Part shown: piece after piece, positions 45,111 to 52,427 of the stretch
How positions within the stretch are numbered: the first letter of the stretch is position 1
Layout: each line of letters begins with the position of its first letter
Assembly: GCA_021827145.1 (NCBI GenBank)
Contig: JAKAXK010000005.1
Location: forward strand, 1-52,890
Source: Pseudomonadota bacterium
GTDB lineage: Bacteria; Pseudomonadota; Gammaproteobacteria; Acidiferrobacterales; Acidiferrobacteraceae
Reading direction: 5' to 3'
Length of the DNA: 52,890 bases
Position numbers and translations under genes: made by a program
Notes under the pieces: generated by a model
What the model saw: the letters and a program-made list of their open reading frames with translations, nothing else
What the model was told of the DNA's origin: nothing
Database searches by the model: none

Positions 45111-46468
45111 GGCTCTCCTCCCGCATAATAGCGAACACGACCAGGGCGCCGGGGAGGCGGTTGGTAGATCGTTACCCAACCGCCGTGGGCGTTGGCGATA
45201 CGGCGCACCAAGGCAAGACCCAGACCGGTACCCTCGGCCTTGGTGGTATAGAACGGGGCAAACAGCCGCTCGACGCGGCCCTGGACGCCAGACCCCGTGT
45301 CCGCCACCTTGATATAGACCCAATCCTCCTCGGCCGAGGTCTCCAATGTAATGGTGCCCGCACTTGTCATGGCCTCAGCGCTATTTAACAACAGATTCCA
45401 GACGACCTGGCGAATTTGATCGGCATCAAACGAGACCGGGCCCAGATCCGCGGAAAGCGCCAACCGAAATACATGGTGATGATCACGATTGAGCGTCATA
45501 TCGTACATCTCCACCACCTGACCCACGACCGCGTTCAAGTCCCCCGCCTCGCGCAAAGTCTCCGCCGGTCGCGTCCATTTCAGGAAATTCTGGAGAACGG
45601 CATTCAGGCGCCGCGACTCATCGCGCACAAGCGCCACGAACTCACGGCGCTCGCTCTCCGAAGCCCCCTTGTCGTCGACGATGAGCTCGACACCACTGAC
45701 GATACTCGCCAGGGGATTGCGGATCTCATGCACGATAGCGGCTGCGGTCTCCGTGAGACAAGCCAGGCGCTCCGACTCGGCCTGCTTGCGCCGTTCGATC
45801 TCCGTCTGGCGATGAGCGCGCGCGAGCCGCGCCAACATGGCATTGAAGGCCTCACTCAGGACCCCCACCTCGTTATGGCGTCGCACCCGCACCCGCCGCT
45901 CCTCGTCGTGGTCACCCCCCAGGCGTTGGACATCGCGCATCAAGCCTTCGAGGTCACCGGTCAGGTGACGCGACAGCAACCATCCCGCGCCGCCCCCGAG
46001 AATCAACGCCACCAGGGTCAGAAACAAACCGGTATTACGGGCTGCCGCCATTTGCCGCCATACGCCGGCCCGCGACAGGCTCAAGGTGACACCACCCACG
46101 GAATAGCGCCCGACCCGGATCGTATGGCGGACCGTGAGCCAGTGCGCCCTTATCCGCCGTGGCCCGCTGCGCCCCAGGACCACCCTCTGAGCGTTCGTGA
46201 TACGCACGCGCCGCACGCCCGACTTGTGAACCGCATAACGGACGATCTGCTGCAGCGTTCCGAGATTCTCGGTCAGGACCGCGTTGCGGGAGGCGATCGC
46301 CACCATGCGCGCGAGGCTCTCGGCGTTGCGATGCAAGACCGCGTCCATGGTGCGCTCCTGACCTTGGACGACGACGATCACAAGCGTCAACATCAAGACG
46401 AGATGCACAAGCGCGATCGAGGCGACCACCTTGAAACGAAAGGTCTGGTAATAGCGCAGTGGTTTCAT
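45107..46468 (-). CDS. membrane sensor histidine kinase (HAMP-HisKA-HATPase)
   Basis: A 453-residue kinase: transmembrane segment about 13-35, periplasmic domain about 36-145, second transmembrane segment about 147-166, HAMP, HisKA with A-I-V-H-E-I-R-N-P-L-A-S-I (His247), and HATPase with N-L-L-L-N-S-A, D-T-G-S-G-V and G-T-G-L-G-L-A. The periplasmic domain is small and may receive its signal from the binding protein encoded just upstream (ATGA overlap). The stop overlaps the regulator's start by ATGA, so all three genes are translationally coupled. Confidence 0.93.
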   Translation of the reverse strand: MKPLRYYQTFRFKVVASIALVHLVLMLTLVIVVVQGQERTMDAVLHRNAESLARMVAIASRNAVLTENLGTLQQIVRYAVHKSGVRRVRITNAQRVVLGRSGPRRIRAHWLTVRHTIRVGRYSVGGVTLSLSRAGVWRQMAAARNTGLFLTLVALILGGGAGWLLSRHLTGDLEGLMRDVQRLGGDHDEERRVRVRRHNEVGVLSEAFNAMLARLARAHRQTEIERRKQAESERLACLTETAAAIVHEIRNPLASIVSGVELIVDDKGASESERREFVALVRDESRRLNAVLQNFLKWTRPAETLREAGDLNAVVGQVVEMYDMTLNRDHHHVFRLALSADLGPVSFDADQIRQVVWNLLLNSAEAMTSAGTITLETSAEEDWVYIKVADTGSGVQGRVERLFAPFYTTKAEGTGLGLALVRRIANAHGGWVTIYQPPPRRPGRVRYYAGGEP

Positions 46469-47358
46469 GGCGCAGGCGCCATCGCGCGCGCCGCCGGCCG
46501 GCGCGGGATGGCGGCATAGTCGGCTGGCGTAGCGATGGCAAATCCGTCAGGAATCCGCATGCGGCGGAGGAGGCTACGCCCCGCGACACTCTCCGTAAGA
46601 CCCGTGAGCGCCTTTTGGAGGGCCTTCACCGTCTTGTCGCTCAGATTGTCGCGCACGGCAATCGGCATCTCCGGTCCCGGCGGCGTCCGCGCCAACACGC
46701 GCACCCGCGCGCGCACATTTGCCGGCTCCTGATCGAGCGACCACGGCCAGGTCCCGCCCAAATCGACGAGACCGCGTGCCACCGCCAAGATCACCGAGTC
46801 CTGGCTGCGCAAATAAACGGGGTGCATCTCGGCATCCACATTCACCCCACGCCTCCGCAGATAGCGCTTCACCATGAGGGTCGCCGCGAATGCCTGGCGA
46901 TCGGGAAAGGCAATGGTCCGCCCCTTGAGAGTCCGGGGCGTCAAAGTCACGATGCCGCTTCCCTTATGGACGATCAGGAGGCCAATGAAAGGAAGGCCCT
47001 TGATGCGCGCCACGGCACGGTAGCCGGAGAGCTGTCGATAGAGGTAGGGATTCAGAAAGAGAACATCATAGCGGCCGGCTTGGGCGCGCGCCATAAACCG
47101 CCTGAAATCGGGCGCGGTCGCGAAGATAATCGGCCGATGGAGAACCGTCGCCAATCGCGCACACAAGGGCATGAAGAGCCGCGCCAGGACCACCGGGGTT
47201 TGCAGGGGCAGTACGCCGAAACGCAACGCAGGTGCGCCCATCGCGGCCCTCGCGGGCAGCCATGACAGCCCCACAAGAAGCAGGCACGATAAGAGCAGGG
47301 ACCGCCTGCCGCATCCGGCATGCCCGCAAACGCTTGCCAAGGCGCGCCTCAGGTTCAT
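46465..47358 (-). CDS. PhnD-like periplasmic substrate-binding protein (sensor component)
   Basis: A 297-residue exported protein with a signal peptide (about 15-39) and a PhnD/phosphate-phosphonate-type binding fold: L-R-F-G-V-L-P-L-Q-T-P, Y-D-V-L-F-L-N-P-Y-L-Y and L-K-G-R-T-I-A-F-P-D-R-Q-A-F. No ABC permease or ATPase is nearby; its stop overlaps a histidine kinase start by ATGA. The binding protein therefore probably feeds the kinase rather than a transporter. In TtrS a PhnD-like domain fused to the kinase senses tetrathionate; other relatives bind phosphate, phosphite or similar anions. The ligand is unknown. Confidence 0.85.
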   Translation of the reverse strand: MNLRRALASVCGHAGCGRRSLLLSCLLLVGLSWLPARAAMGAPALRFGVLPLQTPVVLARLFMPLCARLATVLHRPIIFATAPDFRRFMARAQAGRYDVLFLNPYLYRQLSGYRAVARIKGLPFIGLLIVHKGSGIVTLTPRTLKGRTIAFPDRQAFAATLMVKRYLRRRGVNVDAEMHPVYLRSQDSVILAVARGLVDLGGTWPWSLDQEPANVRARVRVLARTPPGPEMPIAVRDNLSDKTVKALQKALTGLTESVAGRSLLRRMRIPDGFAIATPADYAAIPRRPAARAMAPAP

Positions 47359-47420
47359 GTCATGACCCGCATTCTGTCTCGCGCCCGACCCCCAAGACGT
47401 GAGACCCCGGAGGCCGCTCC

Positions 47421-47450
47421 AAAAAAGGCGGGGAGGATCGCTCCTCCCCG
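47421..47450 (-). terminator. Rho-independent terminator after the porin gene
   Basis: On the minus strand CGGGGAGGA and TCCTCCCCG form a stem (47450-47429), followed by CC and six T (47426-47421). It lies about 37 bases after the porin stop and before the binding-protein gene, so the three-gene sensor operon probably has its own promoter or depends on read-through. Confidence 0.9.
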
Positions 47451-47486
47451 ATCTGACAACTCTAGGACAACCTATGCATGGCCCCC

Positions 47487-48752
47487 TCAGTGGAGCAGGC
47501 GCACGCCAAAGGGCACGCTCAACATGACGCTCACGGCGTTATCGTTGGGCGAAGTGCTGTTGTTGTACGTCGTATGATCGAACTCCACGTAATAGCGCAC
47601 CCCCTTACGCGCCAAATAGACGCCGATCAGGCTGTCTTGATTGAGACTAACCGAGGAGGCGGCACCGAACGTCGGAAGAAGACCCGTAGGGCCGGTAGCG
47701 CTGCTTACCGCGTCGACATTCTCGGTATTATAGGCGCTGTAACGGAACACCCCCATGAACTTCTTGACCGGACGGAAGCCGGCGGCCGCGAACCAACCGC
47801 GCGCCGTGCCGTTCCCCTGGGCGGCCGGCTGCCCGTTATTGGCATGCTGATATTCATACCACAGCCACAGCGGGTCCTTGGTGTAGTTCCCGAAACGCAC
47901 ATCGACCGCGTACTTGTTCTGGTGGAAACTCTCGGGCGCATACGGGGCTATCGCCTGCCGCCCCGCCTCGTAGCTTGCAGCAATCCCCAAGGGACCGAAG
48001 TCGAAACCCCCATGCACAAAGGCCTGATCGGGATGATGCATGCTGCTTTCGGTCTGGGAAATCGCGGTGCCGTTGAAATACCCCACCGCGTAATTGATCG
48101 CCATCGGGCCGTGAACGAACTGGTTGAAGGCCATGACGCCCATCTCGCGGCCGCCATTGAAGACGCTACCGCTGGGCCCCGCAATGGCATTGGGTGCGGG
48201 CGTGGAGGCGAACTCGCTATAGTCGATATTATAGGTAGCGGGTGAATAATTGACCCACGGCAAGACGCCAGCCGCTGTCAGTCCCTCCTCGCCGAACGGC
48301 ACCAGCATCTGCCCTACCTGGACATGCACACCCGGGATGTAGTTCAAGGTCACATTGCCGTCCAGGACATGGGCGCGACCGAACACACCGTTATTGGGGT
48401 TCGCCGGATTATTCCCGAACTCGGCCAGAAAGTAGTAGTCGATGTTGGGTCCGATCGAACCGCGCACACCCGGACGCAGGCGGTAGAACTTGAACTGCCC
48501 ATTGCCCGCCACGTTCGTTGCGCCGGGCGGGCTTGCTTGGATGTACGAATACCCCGGCTGCACGATACCAAACAGCAACATCGTGGGTGTCTGTTGCGGT
48601 TTCTCCGTGCCGTAGACCATGGTCCACGCCGGCATCGGTTTTTCGTTCATGGAAGGCATGAATCCCGCGAATGCCGTGGCCGACGTCGCCAACAATGCCC
48701 CCGCTCCCAGAACCCCTGCCCAGCGCACCCTTCTTTTACTCGGCTGCTTCAT
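47487..48752 (-). CDS. OprO/OprP-like outer-membrane porin
   Basis: A 421-residue protein. The signal peptide (about 1-27) ends A-T-A-F-A. The mature part has alternating beta strands with Y-F-L-A-E-F-G, V-Q-V-G-Q-M-L-V-P-F-G-E-E-G, G-R-E-M-G-V-M-A-F and a C-terminus F-G-V-R-L-L-H. This resembles the phosphate-selective porin O/P family, trimers that pass anions such as phosphate or polyphosphate. GGAGGAG is five bases before the ATG at 48752; the longer frame to 48875 is not needed. It lies between the rhodanese gene and the sensor operon, all on the minus strand, with a terminator after it. Substrate is not predictable. Confidence 0.82.
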   Translation of the reverse strand: MKQPSKRRVRWAGVLGAGALLATSATAFAGFMPSMNEKPMPAWTMVYGTEKPQQTPTMLLFGIVQPGYSYIQASPPGATNVAGNGQFKFYRLRPGVRGSIGPNIDYYFLAEFGNNPANPNNGVFGRAHVLDGNVTLNYIPGVHVQVGQMLVPFGEEGLTAAGVLPWVNYSPATYNIDYSEFASTPAPNAIAGPSGSVFNGGREMGVMAFNQFVHGPMAINYAVGYFNGTAISQTESSMHHPDQAFVHGGFDFGPLGIAASYEAGRQAIAPYAPESFHQNKYAVDVRFGNYTKDPLWLWYEYQHANNGQPAAQGNGTARGWFAAAGFRPVKKFMGVFRYSAYNTENVDAVSSATGPTGLLPTFGAASSVSLNQDSLIGVYLARKGVRYYVEFDHTTYNNSTSPNDNAVSVMLSVPFGVRLLH

Positions 48753-49192
48753 CACGCTCCTCCAATGACTTTTATGGTTATGACGAGATGACACGTGAGA
48801 TATCGCGTGGCGCCTCGCTGTCTTACGAACCTCTCTACGCGCCGCGGGCCTTGGCCATAGCGCCCCGCATTCCACCGAACGTTTTATGTCCTGCCACTCG
48901 CCGTCCCGCCGGCGGGGTCCGATGGCGCCCCACCGATCTGAAACGGCAACGCCCCGGTATAGAGAGCTCCTTCATAGGCTATTAAGGCAGACCCGAGGCT
49001 TTGGCCATGTCATTTGTCAAACGGAGTCCCGTTTTTGGCATGTCCCCCGACACACGCAATCGCTTCATCACCACGCGCCGCATCGCGGCACGCCTGCTCC
49101 CCTGACGTACGCGACTCGCGACGTCCCCGCCCCGCGCGCGCCGCAGCCCCTCCTTGCGAAAGAATGCCCCGGCGCACATCGCGGCGGCCGCC
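48753..49192. other. 440-bp region between rhodanese and porin genes
   Basis: No gene recognised. It probably contains the porin promoter, but no good sigma70 pair or correctly spaced sigma54 site was seen; on the minus strand TGGAATG-N4-GCGC near 48862-48877 has sigma54 spacing but a poor -12. Confidence 0.35.
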
Positions 49193-50116
49193 CTAATTCA
49201 CGAAACCAACAGAGACCGGATCCCGACGATGGTAGGCCCATTGGGTCATCGATCCGTCGTAGAGACGCACATTCTTGTATCCCAGCTCTTGAGTCACCAC
49301 AAACCATCCGATGCTCGCCCAGTGCCCGGTATTACAGTAGGTCACGACCGGCGCCTTGTGGTTTTGGGGCAGACCCGCCAGACGTGCCAAGGCCTGCAGC
49401 TGCGCCTTCGGAAGGAGATTGCCTTGGGCGTCGACAATCCAGGTTACGGGGTAGGGTACGGCGCCCGGTATGTGTCCGTAGCGCGAAACGAAGGGGGCCT
49501 TGGTGAGGCCCACGATCTGATGCATCGGGCGATTGTCGACCAATACGACATGGTGGTGCAGATCGGCGCGGACCTGTTGTAGAGTTGCATAGAGCCGCGG
49601 CTGGTAATGGGCGACAAAGTTTCCATGCACATGGCTTGCTGTCTTTGTCAGCGGACCGCGGACCTTCTGCCAGGCACCGAAACCGCCATCCAAAAGCGCC
49701 TCGCCCTTGTGGCCGAGGACCTTGAGGGTCCAGAAGGCGCGCGTCTCAGCCCCCAGTCCGAGCCCCATGGGGGTGTCAGTATCGTTGTAGATTACGACCT
49801 CGGAGCGATTGCTGACGCCGACCGAACGGAGGTAGGCCTGAATGACGGGAATTGGTGGAAGCATGCGGTTCACATTACGGATCATCATGCGCCAATGAAC
49901 GTAGGGCGCGGAGACGGCCCCCGGTATATGACCAGCGGCATAGGCCTGGGGCGACCGCAGGTCAAGAATGACGAGATGCTTGTCCCTCAAATGCCTTTGA
50001 AGCCAATGGGGGCTCACAAGGGGGGCAGGCAGCGCCGCGGCCGCGGCCCCCGACAAAGCACCCAAACACAACCCCGCCCACAGTTTACGGTGCCACAACG
50101 ATCTTTTCGTACCCAT
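49193..50116 (-). CDS. exported two-domain rhodanese (thiosulfate sulfurtransferase-like)
   Basis: A 307-residue protein with a signal peptide (about 1-31) and two rhodanese domains. The second (about 170-295) has the catalytic Cys261 in V-V-T-Y-C-N-T-G-H-W-A-S. The first (about 32-155) has Asn-Asp-Thr in place of the loop Cys and is structural. Rhodaneses move sulfane sulfur from thiosulfate or polysulfide to acceptors; a periplasmic form fits a sulfur oxidiser. The ATG at 50116 is followed by basic residues and a hydrophobic core; the frame upstream to 50335 runs through the promoter. A sigma54 promoter and tandem upstream operators lie 50-160 bases upstream. Confidence 0.88.
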   Translation of the reverse strand: MGTKRSLWHRKLWAGLCLGALSGAAAAALPAPLVSPHWLQRHLRDKHLVILDLRSPQAYAAGHIPGAVSAPYVHWRMMIRNVNRMLPPIPVIQAYLRSVGVSNRSEVVIYNDTDTPMGLGLGAETRAFWTLKVLGHKGEALLDGGFGAWQKVRGPLTKTASHVHGNFVAHYQPRLYATLQQVRADLHHHVVLVDNRPMHQIVGLTKAPFVSRYGHIPGAVPYPVTWIVDAQGNLLPKAQLQALARLAGLPQNHKAPVVTYCNTGHWASIGWFVVTQELGYKNVRLYDGSMTQWAYHRRDPVSVGFVN

Positions 50117-50166
50117 AATATTCGCCCCCCGCAAGGATGATCTGGATGGAGTTGCGTCAGGGCTGT

Positions 50167-50182
50167 AGCAAGAGACGGACCA
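50167..50182 (-). promoter_or_regulatory. sigma54 (-24/-12) promoter for the rhodanese gene
   Basis: The minus strand reads TGGTCCGTCTCTTGCT, matching the consensus TGGCACG-N4-TTGCW at all but two positions, with exact GG-N10-GC spacing. Transcription would start near 50156, about 40 bases before the rhodanese ATG. It was the only high-quality sigma54 match noticed in the window. Confidence 0.72.
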
Positions 50183-50236
50183 ATACGCACCAACTGTGAA
50201 AAATTGCGGCTTCGTGGAAAACGACGCCAGGAAACA

Positions 50237-50274
50237 GTCACCAGCGTGGTGACCGATATCCCCAGTTTGGTGAT
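50237..50274 (-). promoter_or_regulatory. tandem 17-bp palindromic operators (putative sigma54-activator UAS)
   Basis: GTCACC-AGCGT-GGTGAC (50237-50253) is a perfect inverted repeat. ATCCCC-AGTTT-GGTGAT (50258-50274) matches it at 12 of 17 positions. Their centres are 21 bases apart, two helical turns, and lie about 90 and 110 bases upstream of the predicted sigma54 start. This is the usual layout of binding sites for NtrC-type activators. Confidence 0.65.
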
Positions 50275-50649
50275 CAGCGAAACGTCGTGAAGCGGTAAAG
50301 GGGTGTCGGACAGGTCCCGATGCCGGGACTGCCATGAGTCACTGCGATGACGAGACTGTGGGACACACAACACCAGTCGCCCCTCGTCTCTGGGGTGAGC
50401 CGAGATAGCATGATCGCAAGAGGCGTGTAGGTACGCCCCCGATACCCTTCTACACCGCGGGCACGCCACGCAACCCGGCGCCCCCGGTAAGCCCTCACCC
50501 CGCAAATCGGGTGTTCGGAAAAATCTGCGCCGCGGTGTAAGATCACGGGGTCGGCGTGGCGCGGGGTTCTTGCCCGCGCATCCGCGATCGGGGCGGGCGC
50601 ACTCAAGGCGCCCGAGGCTCCTTGCCGTGCGACCGCCCTAGTTTGGAAG

Positions 50650-50679
50650 TTGCCAAGGAGTTCGAGAAAGAGGTTATAT
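50650..50679 (+). promoter_or_regulatory. candidate sigma70 promoter for the small exported peptide gene
   Basis: TTGCCA (50650-50655) and TTATAT (50674-50679) are separated by 18 bases, about 60 bases before the peptide's ATG. The match is moderate. The rest of the 626-bp divergent region (50117-50742) has no recognisable gene; GGTCCCG-N4-CGGGACT near 50313-50330 is a short hairpin without a T-run. Confidence 0.4.
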
Positions 50680-50742
50680 CACGTCACAGCGGTCCCGGGC
50701 CGCTTGCTTTCACATCACAAGTATCTTCATAAGGAGCATCTG

Positions 50743-50970
50743 ATGAAGCACGCAACAACCACATTGCACACCTTGATGGCCCTGGCCGCCACTGTGGCCC
50801 TCACCACCGCCCAGGCGAACATGGCAAAGATGGGAAAGATGGGAAACGCCTGCGCCTCCAAAGGGCAGGCGACGAAAACAAAGCCATCCGGCTGCGGGTC
50901 CAAAGGCCGCGCCGTGAAGAGTTCCTATAGCAAGAAAAAAGGCCAAATGAAGAACTCCTGCGGCTCCTAA
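50743..50970 (+). CDS. small exported Cys/Lys/Gly-rich peptide with repeated C-x-S-K-G motif
   Basis: A 75-residue precursor. AAGGAG lies six bases before the ATG. Residues 1-25 form a signal peptide ending T-T-A-Q-A. The mature 50 residues are low-complexity, rich in Lys, Gly and Ser, with three Cys (37, 51, 73) in the related contexts N-A-C-A-S-K-G, S-G-C-G-S-K-G and N-S-C-G-S. I recognise no family. Metal binding or interaction with the cytochrome encoded 88 bases downstream is possible but untested. It is divergent from the rhodanese gene. Confidence 0.7.
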   Translation: MKHATTTLHTLMALAATVALTTAQANMAKMGKMGNACASKGQATKTKPSGCGSKGRAVKSSYSKKKGQMKNSCGS

Positions 50971-51058
50971 GGCCGTAGCAGGCGTCCGTGGTAACGCGAC
51001 GCCTCGATCGCGCAAGCGCCCGCGCGCATTTTTCTTCGGGGTCGCGGGCCTGCTGGCT

Positions 51059-52297
51059 GTGGGAACACGTGTGCGGAAACTTGGAGACATGGGCCAGGCC
51101 TTAGGGCTGGCCATGGCATGCGCGCTTTTGCTAGGCTCCTCATCGCCGGCCTGGGCTTGGCCCACGACGGCCTTTTTGAGCCGCTACTGGCACCGTCCTC
51201 TGCCGATTGGCGGCCGCTCGATACCCCATTGGCCCGCCTTCGAGGTCACCCTTTCGGCTGGCGCCTGCGGCCAATGCCACATCCGCCAGTACCGCGAGTG
51301 GCGCCAAAGCCGGCATGCGCTCGCCATGGGTCCTGGGGTCGTGGGGCAACTCATGGCCGCAGGCCGTCGCCGTCAGGCTTTCGTCCGCGGCTGTCTCTTC
51401 TGCCACGCCCCGGCCCGTCGCCAGGGCCGCGAGGTGCGGGCCGCGCTTCTGGGCGCGGCCCTTAGGCCGCTCGCGCACCAGGGCGTCACCTGCGCCGACT
51501 GTCATGTGCGTGCGTATCGGCGCTTCGGCCCCCCGCTCAAGCCCTATCTCGCAGCGGGGAGCAGCGTCCATGGCGGCTTCACCCCAAGTGGGGCCTTCAC
51601 GCGCAGCCGCTTCTGTATAAGTTGCCATCAATTCCATAGAAACGGGGCCCGACTGCATGGCGCGCTCCTGGAAAACGTATACGGGGAATGGCGTCGAAGT
51701 CGCTATGCGCGCGTGGGGGTGACGTGCGAGGCCTGCCATATGCCGAACGGCCGGCACAACTTCTACGGCATCCATAATCCACGTTTCGTGCGTAAGGCGC
51801 TCACGATCCGCCTGCACATCGAATCCCACAGTGCAAAACCCGAACTCGTCGCTCACCTCAGCATCACGAATTCCGGTGTGGGGCACGACTTCCCGACCTA
51901 TACGACCCCGGAGGTGGTGGCGACCATCTGGCAGGACTGTGCAAAACACATATGCCCCGGTACGGCCCGCCGCCTCGTCATAGGCCGCCGCATCAGTCTC
52001 GACCTTGAGCGCCAATACTTCGATACGCGCCTGAAACCCGGCCAGGCGCGGCAACTGTCCTACGATGTTCCCCGCGCCGCACACGCCACGGCGCTGGAAG
52101 CCCACATTATGGTCTCCCCCGACGCGGCCTATATACACTTCTTCCGCGCCTACCTCGTCCGTTACCGCCTCACCCCCAACGAGCGCGTCACTATAAAGCG
52201 GGCACTGGCCCGCGATGAGGGCTCCCGCTACGTCTTGTGGCAGACCAAGCGGCCTCTAAACCTCCCCATGCCTAACAGGCCATTCGGCCTGCAATGA
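51059..52297 (+). CDS. exported five-haem c-type cytochrome
   Basis: A 412-residue protein with an N-terminal signal (hydrophobic core G-L-A-M-A-C-A-L-L-L-G, ending A-W-A near 33). Five CXXCH haem sites: Cys70, 112, 145, 186 and 223. E-W-R-Q-S-R-H-A and E-W-R-R-S-R-Y-A precede haem groups as in the cytochrome c554/multihaem family, and the last motif continues C-H-M-P. The C-terminal half (about 245-400) is a beta-rich domain with N-S-G-V-G-H-D-F-P-T. It would carry electrons in the periplasm; partners are unknown. Possible starts are GTG 51059, GTG 51071 and ATG 51089. Confidence 0.85.
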   Translation: MGTRVRKLGDMGQALGLAMACALLLGSSSPAWAWPTTAFLSRYWHRPLPIGGRSIPHWPAFEVTLSAGACGQCHIRQYREWRQSRHALAMGPGVVGQLMAAGRRRQAFVRGCLFCHAPARRQGREVRAALLGAALRPLAHQGVTCADCHVRAYRRFGPPLKPYLAAGSSVHGGFTPSGAFTRSRFCISCHQFHRNGARLHGALLENVYGEWRRSRYARVGVTCEACHMPNGRHNFYGIHNPRFVRKALTIRLHIESHSAKPELVAHLSITNSGVGHDFPTYTTPEVVATIWQDCAKHICPGTARRLVIGRRISLDLERQYFDTRLKPGQARQLSYDVPRAAHATALEAHIMVSPDAAYIHFFRAYLVRYRLTPNERVTIKRALARDEGSRYVLWQTKRPLNLPMPNRPFGLQ

Positions 52298-52427
52298 GGC
52301 AGGGGGGTTCTAAGGGCGAACCCATCGGGGTCTCCAGGCTCTCGCTTTGCAGCTACAGCATCCTGGCCATGACCGATGGCAAGCCCTCTTAGGCAAACAA
52401 CCTGCTCTGACGGTGTGACCACCGCGA

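Noticed and set aside
48862-48877. sigma54-like sequence upstream of the porin gene
   Set aside because: Spacing is right but the -12 element reads GCGC instead of TTGC, too weak to call.
50313-50330. Hairpin GGTCCCG-N4-CGGGACT as a terminator
   Set aside because: No T-run follows on either strand and no gene ends nearby.
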